This document shows positions 1 to 8,607 of a stretch of 44,536 nt of DNA, in pieces. This DNA comes from JAVKBW01 sp964352715. GTDB lineage: Bacteria > Pseudomonadota > Alphaproteobacteria > UBA8366 > Aestuariispiraceae. A program made the translations under genes and the position numbers. The notes beneath the pieces were generated by a model, which saw nothing but the letters and a program-made list of their open reading frames with translations, was not told where the DNA came from and searched no databases. The stretch covers positions 1 through 44,536 of the forward strand of contig CAYGSU010000032.1 of assembly GCA_964352715.1 (NCBI GenBank), in the 5' to 3' direction. Each line of letters starts with the position of its first letter. Within the stretch, counting starts at the first letter, position 1.

Positions 1-2
1 AT

Positions 3-113
3 GAACTGGTCGATGTGCTGGAAAAACCGTTCGGCGAACAGCCCGGCAAGGACACATACACTTTGCCGCCACGGCCAGACCAGATCGTCCAGCAGACCTT
101 CTGCGGGACGTAA
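3..113 (+). CDS. C-terminal end of a SelO/YdiU-like protein adenylyltransferase (partial)
   Basis: The third forward frame is open from the window edge to a TAA at 111-113 and encodes 36 residues. The tail contains KPFGEQPGKD, then a proline-rich stretch, and ends in TFCGT. This pattern (a Pro-Phe/Tyr, Glu-Gln-Pro segment followed by a short C-terminal cysteine motif) is what I remember for bacterial members of the SelO pseudokinase family. Those enzymes transfer AMP from ATP to protein hydroxyl groups and carry a redox-active Cys or Sec near the C-terminus. The kinase fold lies outside the window, so the assignment rests on the tail alone. The ATG at position 1 lies in a different frame and is not the start of this gene. 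Confidence 0.5.
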   Translation, partial: ELVDVLEKPFGEQPGKDTYTLPPRPDQIVQQTFCGT

Positions 114-137
114 CGATATTAGCGGCTTGCACTGAAA

Positions 138-1067
138 ATGTGTATATTGTGTTGGATGATGTCCAAACGAATATCGGTCCGTCTTTTGTTGTTTGTCGCT
201 TTCGCGGCACTGATTTCCACTCTTGTGAACCGGCCACTGCACGCGGAAAACAAGACAGTTGTTGTTCAACATAACCACGCGACCGAAACGTTTGCGGCAT
301 GGATGCAGTCGCAAATAACAGATGATGATCCGACCATTTCCGTGCATCTGTGCGATTCTATGACGTGTCGCACCGAACATGAGACAGGGCGTTTCGTAAC
401 GATAGAGCTGAAGCGGGCCAACAGGCACATTCAAGCAAAGTTAGACATGAGCTCCAAAATCGGATCGAGCACATTGTTTTTGCCTGATGCATTTTTCCCC
501 ATCGCTCGACTACCTGGAGGATGGCGTTCAAACAGTTTCACGGCGGGTATAGTTGCAAGCGTCGTTGTATATTTCGATCAGGATAGTAAATTCACCTCAC
601 TTCGGCGCCAAATTGGCGATAGCTTCTTTGAAGTAACGCCCTGTCTGACACACGATACGAATTGGCCGTATGACAGGTTTTCCGCATCGGACCAAGACAA
701 ACGGCTTTGTCGTGAATTCGAATCTATATTTCTGGCGGGCGCTAGAAACTATATCGATTCAAAAAATTGCAATGATCCAGGCTGCCTCAAAAATCTGGTG
801 ACACTAACTGTTGCGTTAATTGATATTGACCCCAAGAAGTACGGCAAATTAGCGGTTCCCGTTATCAAGGATTTCAGTGAAGAACTGGACCCAGCTTTTC
901 ATCTTCTGCTTGTTCAAAGGGCAATGGAGATGGGAGAAATAGATTTTAATCAGCTCACTCTTTGTAATGGATACAACAAACTTTTTGATTCCAATCTTGT
1001 ACTGAACAAGAACGATAAGGACGCCATCAGGAAAGCCAAAGTGGCCCAGAAATGTGATGGGCTTTAA
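138..1067 (+). CDS. Secreted cysteine-rich hypothetical protein
   Basis: I do not recognise this 309-residue protein. The N-terminus has a basic KR pair, a hydrophobic stretch (LLLFVAFAALIST) and a plausible cleavage region near LHA, so export to the periplasm or membrane anchoring is likely. In-frame ATGs at 156 and 159 are alternatives to 138; 159 (MSKRISVRLLLF) gives the most typical signal peptide. After the signal the protein has eight cysteines, including a CNDPGC pair, an even number compatible with disulfides. Base composition is clearly richer in A+T than the housekeeping genes that follow, which suggests recent acquisition. It stands alone, converging on the methyltransferase gene. 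The coding call is supported by length and by the clear signal peptide. Confidence 0.7.
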   Translation: MCILCWMMSKRISVRLLLFVAFAALISTLVNRPLHAENKTVVVQHNHATETFAAWMQSQITDDDPTISVHLCDSMTCRTEHETGRFVTIELKRANRHIQAKLDMSSKIGSSTLFLPDAFFPIARLPGGWRSNSFTAGIVASVVVYFDQDSKFTSLRRQIGDSFFEVTPCLTHDTNWPYDRFSASDQDKRLCREFESIFLAGARNYIDSKNCNDPGCLKNLVTLTVALIDIDPKKYGKLAVPVIKDFSEELDPAFHLLLVQRAMEMGEIDFNQLTLCNGYNKLFDSNLVLNKNDKDAIRKAKVAQKCDGL

Positions 1068-1111
1068 CTTTTTTGATTTTTGCGTACAGGTTTATTTTTG
1101 GACATTTGCTG

Positions 1112-1795
1112 TTACCCCATAAACCGCCAGACCCGGGCGTCGCGCAGGTCGCTGTCTTCCATGATACCGGTGGTCGGCGCATGGTATTCCGCCAATGGTT
1201 CCAGCCCCAGATTGCGCATATACAGCCTACCCGGATCGCCGACCAGCACGCTGCGGCCCAGCGCAAGCTGATCACGCAGCCAGGGCAACTGCCGGGCCGC
1301 CATGTCCTTGTCGTAGAACACATCGCCAATCAGCAGCACTTCCCAGTCGCCCTGCGTGCCGACGACATCATCGGTATCGATCTCGAACCAGACATCATTT
1401 ACCGTGCGATTCAGCGCCATGGCTTCCGCCGCTACCGGATCGATATCCGACGCCGTGACATCGAACGCCCCGGCCATCACGGCGGCGATGGCGACGATGC
1501 CGGATCCGGCGCCGAAATCCAGCACCTTGCGGCCGGCGACCGAGGACGGGTTATCGAGCAGATAGCGCGCCAGCGCCTGGCCGCCGGCCCAGGCAAAGGC
1601 CCAGTAAGGCGTGCCGATGCCCAAAGCCGCGAGATCATCCTCGCCGGCCCGGTAAAGCGGCAGGTCCTCATCCGCCAGATGGAGTCGAATTTCCGGCACT
1701 AGCTGTGGCGCGATCACCGCTGTGTTGTCGGCCACAATAGAGCCTTCCTGTCCGAATCCGTCTTCATCGTCGCCATAGTCGTCGTCATCCAGCAT
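1112..1795 (-). CDS. Class I SAM-dependent protein methyltransferase (ETF-beta / L11 methyltransferase-like)
   Basis: The 227-residue protein has the SAM-binding motif I segment VLDFGAGSGIVAIAA at about 87-101, followed by an acidic motif II (TASDID) that would hold the ribose. Before it come LVPEIRLHLADEDLPLY and YWAFAWAGGQALARYLL, which are typical of the small Nnt1/METTL20-like family that methylates lysine of electron-transfer flavoprotein beta or related targets. The first 20 or so residues form an acidic tail (DDDDYGDDED) not usual in the family, so a later GTG start near residue 22 is possible. The start at 1795 overlaps the 3' end of ubiA by 11 bases, which implies cotranscription. 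The protein substrate is inferred, not shown. Confidence 0.82.
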   Translation of the reverse strand: MLDDDDYGDDEDGFGQEGSIVADNTAVIAPQLVPEIRLHLADEDLPLYRAGEDDLAALGIGTPYWAFAWAGGQALARYLLDNPSSVAGRKVLDFGAGSGIVAIAAVMAGAFDVTASDIDPVAAEAMALNRTVNDVWFEIDTDDVVGTQGDWEVLLIGDVFYDKDMAARQLPWLRDQLALGRSVLVGDPGRLYMRNLGLEPLAEYHAPTTGIMEDSDLRDARVWRFMG

Positions 1796-2774
1796 AGGTC
1801 ACGCCTCCCGCGATCAGTGCGGCAACGACGATGAAGCCGAAATCGCGGTTTGATTTGAATAGCCGGATACAAACCGAAGGGTCGGCAAAGTCCGCCGACC
1901 TCACTTGCCAGGCAAGATGGCCAGCAGCGATGGCCAGACCGACCCAGAAGCCGAGACCGAGATTGGCCATGTACCCCGCGACACCGATCAGAACAATGGT
2001 GGCGGTATAAAAGCCGCCGATCCAAAGCCTCGACGCGTCGCCCAACCGCAACGCGGTCGATTTCACGCCGATCAGCGCGTCATCCTCCTTGTCCTGATGG
2101 GCGTAGATCGTGTCATAGCCAAGCGTCCAGAATATCCCGGCCGCATAAAGAACAAGCGCCTGCGGAGCGACGCCTGCATGCAGCGACGACCAGCCGACCA
2201 GTATGCCCCAGTTGAAGGTCAGGCCCAGCCAGGCCTGCGGCCAGTACGTGATGCGCTTCATGAACGGGTAAGCCGCCACCAACACAAGCGCCGATGCGCC
2301 GATCAGGATCGTTGTCGGATTAAACTGCAGCAGGATCACCAGACCGGTGAACAGTTGCAGCACCAGAAATGTATAGGCCTGCCGCAACGATACATCGCCG
2401 GCGGGAATCGGTCGCAACGCCGTGCGGGCGACCTTGCCGTCAAAATCCCGGTCGGTAATGTCATTCCAGGTACAGCCCGCCCCGCGCATCACAAGAGAGC
2501 CAACAGTGAACAGCAGCAGGAAGGTCAGCGGCGGGAAGGGCAGAGCCGGATGCGGCCCGGTGCCATTGGTGTTAAAATCGACCCAGGCCAGGGTCAGCCC
2601 CCACCAGCACGGCAGCAGCAGAAGCCAGGTGCCGATGGGCCGGTCGAGCCGCGCCAGCAGGCCATAGGGTTTCAGCGGCTGCGGCAGCAGTTCCTGCATC
2701 CAGCTTGTCGGCCTGATATCGCTGGCGTCTTTCGCCCGGTCAGCGGCCGATCCTTGAGGTTTGGTTTGCGTCAT
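1785..2774 (-). CDS. ubiA: 4-hydroxybenzoate polyprenyltransferase UbiA
   Basis: This integral membrane prenyltransferase attaches the polyprenyl tail to 4-hydroxybenzoate, the first membrane step of ubiquinone synthesis. The 329-residue protein has the expected series of hydrophobic helices. It has both Asp-rich motifs that bind the Mg-diphosphate: ND..D.D.D at about 104-112 in GAGCTWNDITDRDFDG, and a second DTIYAHQDKEDD near 220-230. It starts with about 35 soluble residues before KPYGLLARLDRPIG, the usual family beginning. It is divergent from rsmE with only 45 bases between the starts, and its 3' end overlaps the downstream methyltransferase gene. Length and motifs match bona fide UbiA rather than a heme or chlorophyll synthase. 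Confidence 0.95.
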   Translation of the reverse strand: MTQTKPQGSAADRAKDASDIRPTSWMQELLPQPLKPYGLLARLDRPIGTWLLLLPCWWGLTLAWVDFNTNGTGPHPALPFPPLTFLLLFTVGSLVMRGAGCTWNDITDRDFDGKVARTALRPIPAGDVSLRQAYTFLVLQLFTGLVILLQFNPTTILIGASALVLVAAYPFMKRITYWPQAWLGLTFNWGILVGWSSLHAGVAPQALVLYAAGIFWTLGYDTIYAHQDKEDDALIGVKSTALRLGDASRLWIGGFYTATIVLIGVAGYMANLGLGFWVGLAIAAGHLAWQVRSADFADPSVCIRLFKSNRDFGFIVVAALIAGGVTYAG

Positions 2775-2819
2775 CTGCCCCGAATACGGTTAAGGTGCGT
2801 TTTCAGACGCTCTCCTAAC

Positions 2820-3599
2820 ATGGCTCACCCGATGGCGGAACGAATTGTTACACGGCTTTTTGTCGAAACCGCACTGACCGGCGGCGCGACGGTCTCTCTG
2901 TCGCCGGACCACGCGCATTTCCTGCGCTCTGTCCTGCGGGCAGGCCCCGGCGCGAAACTGGCACTGTTCAACGGGCGAGACGGCGAATGGTTGGCTGAAA
3001 TTACATCGGTCGGTAAAAAGCAGGCGGAAGCCGCCGTGCTCGAACAACGGCGGGAACAGACTGAACCCGATGATCTTTCGCTGATTTTCGCACCGATCAA
3101 GAAAGCGCCGCTGGATTTTCTGGTCCAGAAGTCCGTCGAACTCGGCGTGACGGATCTGCACCCGATGATGACGGAGCGCACCCAGACAGACCGGCTCAAC
3201 GCCGACCGTCTTCAGGCCAATGTGATCGAAGCCGCCGAGCAATGCGAACGGCTGGACGTGCCGAGCGTTCATCCTCTGGAGAAGCTCGATGCCGTTCTGG
3301 TAAACTGGCCGAAAGAAAAACCATTACTGGTCTGCGCCGAAGCGGGCGACGCCGCCCCCATGACGGATGCGCTTTTGGCTCTGAAATCTGCCGGACAGGG
3401 AAAGATCGCAGGCGGATTGATGACCGGACCGGAAGGCGGTTTTTCCCCGCAGGAACTTGTAATCCTGCGCGAACGTCCCTTTGTTACGCTGGTTGGGTTA
3501 GGGCCACGCATTCTGCGTGCCGAAACGGCGGCGATGACCGCCGTGGCCCTGTGGCAGGCGATCGTCGGGGATACGGGCAAAAGGCCACCTTTCCGGTGA
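2820..3599 (+). CDS. rsmE: 16S rRNA (uracil1498-N3)-methyltransferase RsmE
   Basis: RsmE methylates N3 of U1498 in 16S rRNA and has an N-terminal PUA-like domain and a C-terminal SPOUT (knotted) methyltransferase domain. The 259-residue product begins MAHPMAERIVTRLFVE and has the PUA segment H.HFLRSVLR near residue 30. It has the catalytic-domain signatures KKAPLDFLVQKSVELGV and VIEAAEQCER, then the knot region GPEGGFSPQE, and ends with GPRILRAETAAMTAVALWQ. ATG at 2820 is preferred; ATG at 2832 is an alternative. The frame stays open far upstream, but that part is antisense to ubiA and is not coding. gshA follows after a short gap, so the two are probably cotranscribed. Confidence 0.95.
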   Translation: MAHPMAERIVTRLFVETALTGGATVSLSPDHAHFLRSVLRAGPGAKLALFNGRDGEWLAEITSVGKKQAEAAVLEQRREQTEPDDLSLIFAPIKKAPLDFLVQKSVELGVTDLHPMMTERTQTDRLNADRLQANVIEAAEQCERLDVPSVHPLEKLDAVLVNWPKEKPLLVCAEAGDAAPMTDALLALKSAGQGKIAGGLMTGPEGGFSPQELVILRERPFVTLVGLGPRILRAETAAMTAVALWQAIVGDTGKRPPFR

Positions 3600-3623
3600 A
3601 GTATAGAGTTGGGGGAAACAGGA

Positions 3624-4994
3624 ATGAGCGGACCATCGGACAAGGTGGGTCAGTCTGTCGAAAGCAAGGCGCAACTGGTCGATTATATTGCGGCCGGATG
3701 CAAACCGCCGGAGAAATGGCGGATCGGCACCGAACATGAAAAATTCGTCTATAACCGGCAGGACTATCGCCGCCTCGCCTATGATGGCGAACCCGGCATC
3801 AAGCAGCTTCTGGAAGGACTGATCAGCCTCGACTGGCAGCCCGTCTACGAGGACGGCAACATCATCGCGCTGAAAGGCAAGGATGGCGGCTCGATCACGC
3901 TGGAGCCCGGTGGCCAGCTGGAACTGTCGGGCGCACCGCTGACAACCATCCACGAAACCTGCGCCGAAGTGCATACCCATCTGGCGGATGTGAAACGCGT
4001 TTGCGCCCTGATCGGCGCGGATACGGTGGGCCTTGGCTTCGACCCGCAATGGCGGCGTGAAGATATCTCGTGGATGCCCAAGGGCCGCTACAAGATCATG
4101 AAGAACTATATGCCGAAGCGCGGTTCTATGGGGCTGGACATGATGATCCGCACCTGCACGGTGCAGGTAAATCTGGATTTCGAGTCAGAACGCGACATGA
4201 TCCGCAAGATGCGGGTATCGCTGGCGCTGCAGCCGATTGCCACGGCCTTGTTCGCCAACTCACCCTTCACCGAGGGCAAGCCGAACGGGTTTCTGAGTTA
4301 CCGCAGCCATTGCTGGACCGATACCGATCCGGACCGGTCGGGCATGCTGCCGTTCGTATTCGAGGAAGGGTTCGGGTTCGAGCGCTGGGTCGATTACATT
4401 CTCGACGTTCCGATGTATTTTGTGCATCGTGGCGAAGAATACATCGATGTTTCCGGCAAGAGCTTCCGAGACTTCATGCAAGGCAAGCTTGAGGGTTTCG
4501 AAGGTCAGATCCCGTCCATGGCTGACTGGGAAGACCACATGACGACGGCATTCCCGGAAGTCCGGCTTAAGACTTTCATCGAAATGCGCGGCGCCGACGG
4601 CGGCCCCTGGGGCAATCTGTGCGCCCTGCCCGCTTTGTGGGTCGGTCTGCTTTACAATGCCGAGGCGCTCGATGCTGCAGAAGCCCTGGTATCGGACTGG
4701 ACGATTGAGGAAATTGCGTCTTTGCGGGACAACGTGCCGAAGCTGGCGCTCAACACGCCGCACCGCGACGGCACGGTGCGCGATATCGCCCAGGACGTTC
4801 TCGCGATTGCCCGGGAAGGCCTCACCAAGCGGCAGTATCCTGGCCACAAGACCGGCCGTGACGAAGCCCATTACCTCGATGCGCTGGACTCTATCGTCGC
4901 CAGCGGTAAAACTTTCGCCGAAGACCTGCTGAAAGACTACGAGGACGATTGGGGCCGATCGATCACACCAATTTATGAGGCCTGTAAATACTAG
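3624..4994 (+). CDS. gshA: Glutamate-cysteine ligase, plant/alphaproteobacterial type
   Basis: This enzyme condenses glutamate and cysteine with ATP hydrolysis, the first step of glutathione synthesis in the cytosol. The 456-residue length fits the GCS2/plant-type family used by alphaproteobacteria rather than the E. coli type. Recognisable segments are WRIGTEHEKF near the N-terminus, SITLEPGGQLELSGAP, the YMPKRGSMGLDMM region, and RLKTFIEMRGADGGPW followed by a conserved Cys/Leu region. ATG at 3624 is preceded by GGGGAAACAGGA, a reasonable ribosome-binding site. A TTG 15 bases upstream is in frame but less likely. It sits between rsmE and a PPK2 kinase gene that begins 3 bases after its stop. 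Confidence 0.95.
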   Translation: MSGPSDKVGQSVESKAQLVDYIAAGCKPPEKWRIGTEHEKFVYNRQDYRRLAYDGEPGIKQLLEGLISLDWQPVYEDGNIIALKGKDGGSITLEPGGQLELSGAPLTTIHETCAEVHTHLADVKRVCALIGADTVGLGFDPQWRREDISWMPKGRYKIMKNYMPKRGSMGLDMMIRTCTVQVNLDFESERDMIRKMRVSLALQPIATALFANSPFTEGKPNGFLSYRSHCWTDTDPDRSGMLPFVFEEGFGFERWVDYILDVPMYFVHRGEEYIDVSGKSFRDFMQGKLEGFEGQIPSMADWEDHMTTAFPEVRLKTFIEMRGADGGPWGNLCALPALWVGLLYNAEALDAAEALVSDWTIEEIASLRDNVPKLALNTPHRDGTVRDIAQDVLAIAREGLTKRQYPGHKTGRDEAHYLDALDSIVASGKTFAEDLLKDYEDDWGRSITPIYEACKY

Positions 4995-4997
4995 GAT

Positions 4998-5756
4998 TTG
5001 CAGGAAACGGGCGGCAATTTGAACCGGGAAAAATACGAAAAGGAACTGAAAGCCGCCCAGAACGATCTGGCGGACTTGCAGCGTGATTACATTCTCGGTG
5101 GTCATCGTGGCATTATCGTTCTCGAAGGGGCCGACGCCGCGGGCAAGGGCGGGCTGATCCGCCGCATCGCCTGGACAGTCGACCCGCGGGCGATGAAAGT
5201 CTGGCCGATCTCTGCTCCGTCCGCCAAGGAAAGCCGGCAACACTGGCTGCAACGATTCTGGGAAAAGATGCCGGAAACCGGACAGATCGCTGTATTCGAC
5301 CGGTCGTGGTACGGGCGCGTTCTGGTCGAACGGGTCGAAGGCTATGCCGTCGAAGAGGAATGGACCCGCGCCTACCGTGAAATCCGGGAATTTGAGCAAC
5401 AACTGCTGGCGGAAAACTTCCGCATCGTGAAGCTGTGCCTGCAAATCACCAAGGAAACCCAGATTGAGCGGTTCCGCGAACGGTTCCAAAATCCTCAGAA
5501 ACGCTGGAAACTGACGGCGGAAGACATCCGAAACCGCGAGAAATGGGACGATTACCAGGCCGCTTTCGACGAGATGATTCTGGAAACCGACTATGATGGC
5601 GCGCCCTGGTACCGTATCGACGCCAACAGCAAAAAATCGGCCCGGATCGAAGGATTGCAGCGTATTGTTAAGACTCTGCGCAAGGATATCGAACCGGCAA
5701 CGCGCGAATTGCCGTCGGAAGTGTCGGCCTTCTTCGCGGGCCTGACCTCCTCCTGA
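4998..5756 (+). CDS. PPK2-family polyphosphate kinase / polyphosphate-nucleotide phosphotransferase
   Basis: PPK2 enzymes transfer phosphate between polyphosphate and nucleotides, usually making GTP/ATP from GDP/ADP or ADP from AMP. The product (up to 252 residues) has the Walker A loop GADAAGKGG at about 44-52, the lid/Walker B segment DRSWYGRVLVERVEGY, and the terminal KK.R...L..I helix. It is a single-domain (class I or III-like) enzyme. I see no way to fix donor or acceptor preference from sequence. No in-frame ATG lies near the beginning: the start must be TTG at 4998 or TTG at 5019, and the second is preceded by GGAAACGGGCGG. Only 3 bases separate it from gshA, so translation is probably coupled. 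Confidence 0.88.
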   Translation: MQETGGNLNREKYEKELKAAQNDLADLQRDYILGGHRGIIVLEGADAAGKGGLIRRIAWTVDPRAMKVWPISAPSAKESRQHWLQRFWEKMPETGQIAVFDRSWYGRVLVERVEGYAVEEEWTRAYREIREFEQQLLAENFRIVKLCLQITKETQIERFRERFQNPQKRWKLTAEDIRNREKWDDYQAAFDEMILETDYDGAPWYRIDANSKKSARIEGLQRIVKTLRKDIEPATRELPSEVSAFFAGLTSS

Positions 5757-5770
5757 GCAGGTTTTATCGT

Positions 5771-7132
5771 CTATTGATACCGAACGCCCTGCCGCGCCAG
5801 TTCCTTCTGCACCGCACCGATATCCACCGCATCGACCGACCTGTTCGATTTCAGCGAAATCGCCGCACCGATTCCGGCCGCCTGCCCGACCACCGCACAG
5901 CATGACATGTTGCGCATCGCGGCATGCGCGACCTTGCTGCCGCCTGTCGCCCGGCCCACAACCATCAGGTTCTTCACCTTCTTCGGAATCAGGTTGCGGT
6001 AGGGTATCTGAAAATACCGGCCCGTCGTCGGCAGGATCAGGATGCCATAACCGTCAATGAATTCCGGATAGATGCCGACCGTGTCCTCGAACCGCCCCTG
6101 CTCGCGCACATCGTCATCGTTCATATCATAGGCGGAAAAGACCTTGCGGGTATCGCGAATGCCCAATGTCATGCCGAAGTTGCGCAGGCGCGCTTTTTCG
6201 CAGCCCGGCGTGTAGCGGCGTAACGCCTCGATCGCATGCATGGCCTGCCGCCGCCCTTCGATCTCGAACCGCGTCAGATCGTCAGGGTCGGTACCGTCGC
6301 AATTCGCCAGATGCACCAGGTTCATATAGGTCAGTTCGCCGCTGTCGTGCATCGCGCCCCAGGTGCCACCGATGGTTTTCAGATCGGCGGGAATGTGGCC
6401 GGCCTCAATCGCTTTCTCGAACGGCTTCTTGAGAAACGGCGAGAACATCTTGTCTTCCTTGCCCGACGTTTCGATGCTCCAGTCTCGCCCGGCCCAGTCG
6501 CTATAGGTTTGCGGATCAGCGCGAACACCGTCCATGAAGGCCTTCTTGTCGACCCCAGCCAGATGGAACATCACCGACGCGCCCAGCATTTCCTCTTTCG
6601 GCGTCATGTAAGTCGGCGCGCCGGCGCGATGGGCGACATCGGCGTCGCCGGTCGCATCGATAACGATCTTCGCCAGAATGGCCTCCCGGCCGGCTTTCGA
6701 TTCAACGATGATGCCGGTAATCGTATCGCCATCCATCACGGGGGCGACAAACTGGCGGTGCAGCATGGCGTCGATACCCGCTTCCTCAACCATCCGGTCG
6801 GCCACAACCTTGAAGCCCTCGGCGTCAATTTCGTGACTGAGAGACTGCGATTCCGGTACGGCCGCGCCCATGTCCTTCGCACGGTCTTCGAATTCCCGGC
6901 CTATGCCGTTTGCCTCAATGGTTTCCTCATGCCGGTACCAGGCCATGCCTTCGACACCGACGACCGTGATATTGCCGCCGAAACAGCCGAAGCGCTCAAC
7001 CATCGTAACGTCGATACCCGCCCGTGCTGCGGCCAAAGCGGCTGCAAGCCCACCGGGGCCGGACCCGACAACGAGCAGGTCGGTATCACGAATGACGCTG
7101 GTTTCCCGCGCCGGTTCAACAATCGTTGCCAT
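5771..7132 (-). CDS. FAD-dependent oxidoreductase (FAD_oxidored / GidA-like fold)
   Basis: The 453-residue protein opens with a dinucleotide-binding fold, VVGSGPGGLAAALAAARAG, at about residues 21-39, followed by ERFGCFGGN, which would contact FAD. A second flavin-binding segment, IVIDATGDADVAHRAGAP, lies near residue 155. The C-terminal NLMVVGRATGGSKVAHAAMRNMSCCAVVGQAAGIGAA closes the FAD site. This layout matches the PF12831-type FAD oxidoreductases, a family with many unassigned substrates. It follows the DUF4139 gene by about 23 bases in a minus-strand run that begins with dnaX. The substrate cannot be inferred. It converges on the PPK2 gene with a 14-base gap and no obvious terminator. 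Confidence 0.85.
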   Translation of the reverse strand: MATIVEPARETSVIRDTDLLVVGSGPGGLAAALAAARAGIDVTMVERFGCFGGNITVVGVEGMAWYRHEETIEANGIGREFEDRAKDMGAAVPESQSLSHEIDAEGFKVVADRMVEEAGIDAMLHRQFVAPVMDGDTITGIIVESKAGREAILAKIVIDATGDADVAHRAGAPTYMTPKEEMLGASVMFHLAGVDKKAFMDGVRADPQTYSDWAGRDWSIETSGKEDKMFSPFLKKPFEKAIEAGHIPADLKTIGGTWGAMHDSGELTYMNLVHLANCDGTDPDDLTRFEIEGRRQAMHAIEALRRYTPGCEKARLRNFGMTLGIRDTRKVFSAYDMNDDDVREQGRFEDTVGIYPEFIDGYGILILPTTGRYFQIPYRNLIPKKVKNLMVVGRATGGSKVAHAAMRNMSCCAVVGQAAGIGAAISLKSNRSVDAVDIGAVQKELARQGVRYQ

Positions 7133-7155
7133 GTCAGTACCCCAGTGTTGCGGCG

Positions 7156-8589
7156 TCAGGGCCGAACGTTTATGCGATAGGTCAGGACCGTTTCACCGCT
7201 GGCGGGAACGGAAACATTCCAGACGGCCGTCTGGGAATCGCGCCGCACATGGTTTTGCGATTCCGATACTATTTTCCATTGCCCGTAAAGCTGTTCCGAA
7301 ACCTCCACGGTTACACCGGTGGTCTTGTTGTTCCTGATCGTGATTTCATGCGCCGATTCGAATTCACCCTGGTTGCCGATGCGCCGGAAATCCGTCTGCA
7401 CCCGTTCCGCAACGATATCGAACGACTGACCGATCGACAGGCTGATTTCCTCGCCGGTCGGGGTATGGCCGATCCTGTTTTCACCGAGGAAGACAGCCGT
7501 GGCGTCTTTCGAATCGCGCGGCGCGGAATAGACACGGACGATGCCGGCAGGCAACGGCAGGCCGAGCCCGACATCGGGTTCATTCTTGAATACCAGATCG
7601 ACCGACGGGTTGATCATCGCCTTGCCGCCCTGAACCGGCCGGTCGATGAACTGCGGATAACCGCCAAGCCGGTAGACCTTGCGCACCGGCAGTGTGGCTG
7701 TGTTGAACAGCCGCATCTGATTTGTAACACCATCCGTCAGATCGGTTGCTTCCGGCAGATCGTAGCGGTGATAATCGCCAACCTCGGACACCTCGGGAAC
7801 AGGCGCGCCGGCTGCTTCGGAATCCATCATCGCGGTCGCATTCAGCGATTTCGCCATCGCGCGGACACGGGGCGTGTTCGAGACCCGCCGCACCGAGCCG
7901 GCAATCAGCGAGATCACTGCGGCGTTATAATCCAGACCACTTGTATTGGTGACGGAGGCAAACCCGTCAAGCGTCAGCATGCTGTTCTTGTCGTCCAGAC
8001 TGGCGACATAGTCGACGCTCCAGACCAGCCCGCCGGTAATATAGGTAAGACCCAGCCGCGCCGGGCCGGCTGCCGTTGTCGCAATCGTCGCATCCAGCCC
8101 CTGCTTGCCGGAAAGATGCGCGGGAATTTCAGGAAAAGCCGGGCGGCCGGGCGGATTGATCTCAATCCGGTCATGGCGCTCGATGATGGTGCCGCCGTTG
8201 ATACCGACCAGCGTTACGCTCTCGACGCGTTTTTCACCGGTTGCGGGATTGGTGCTGAGCCAGCGGATTTCCTTTCCGACATAGGCGTTCAGCAAGGCCC
8301 CCGGCGACAGCGTTTCCAGCGTTCGCTTCAGGCTGACCAGACTGGCGCCGGCGGGAACGGTCAGATGAAATGTTTCCGGCTGCAATTGCGGCGCGATGTC
8401 GGTCAGCCGTACCGTGTTGCGGCCCAGCGGCAGATTGGCTGTTCGGTCATCGCGGACGACGCCGTACCCGTCATTGTAAACCGCTAAGCCGACCGATGTT
8501 CTTGCCTCGGCCGACACGTCAGGCGCCTGGGCGAAAGCCGCCTGACCGAAAGCAATGCCGGCAAGGATGAAAATCAGTAATCGGCGCAT
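7156..8589 (-). CDS. Exported DUF4139-domain protein
   Basis: The protein has a clear signal peptide: MRR, a hydrophobic core (LLIFILAGIAFGQ), and an AFA cleavage site before QAPDV. The mature part (about 455 residues) looks beta-rich and repetitive. It has the DUF4139-type C-terminal half, with segments such as VEVSEQLYGQWKIVSES and ETVLTYRINV at the end. DUF4139/mucoidy-inhibitor-A-like proteins are envelope proteins of unknown biochemical role. Its start lies 18 bases after the recR stop, so it belongs to the dnaX-ybaB-recR transcript. No catalytic motif is visible, and I assign no function beyond an envelope location. Confidence 0.82.
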   Translation of the reverse strand: MRRLLIFILAGIAFGQAAFAQAPDVSAEARTSVGLAVYNDGYGVVRDDRTANLPLGRNTVRLTDIAPQLQPETFHLTVPAGASLVSLKRTLETLSPGALLNAYVGKEIRWLSTNPATGEKRVESVTLVGINGGTIIERHDRIEINPPGRPAFPEIPAHLSGKQGLDATIATTAAGPARLGLTYITGGLVWSVDYVASLDDKNSMLTLDGFASVTNTSGLDYNAAVISLIAGSVRRVSNTPRVRAMAKSLNATAMMDSEAAGAPVPEVSEVGDYHRYDLPEATDLTDGVTNQMRLFNTATLPVRKVYRLGGYPQFIDRPVQGGKAMINPSVDLVFKNEPDVGLGLPLPAGIVRVYSAPRDSKDATAVFLGENRIGHTPTGEEISLSIGQSFDIVAERVQTDFRRIGNQGEFESAHEITIRNNKTTGVTVEVSEQLYGQWKIVSESQNHVRRDSQTAVWNVSVPASGETVLTYRINVRP

Positions 8590-8607
8590 AAAGTATCTCC
8601 TGACGCG

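Noticed and set aside
1905..2819. A long forward extension of the rsmE frame
   Set aside because: It lies antisense to ubiA, has composition typical of a shadow frame, and family alignment begins at the ATG at 2820.
4260..5903. A 547-residue minus-strand frame across gshA and the PPK2 gene
   Set aside because: It is antisense to two genes with strong motifs and encodes no recognisable domain; GC-rich DNA often gives such frames.
7126..8487. A 453-residue plus-strand frame opposite the DUF4139 gene
   Set aside because: The minus strand carries a signal peptide and a known domain; the plus frame has a shadow-like Arg/Pro/His-rich composition.
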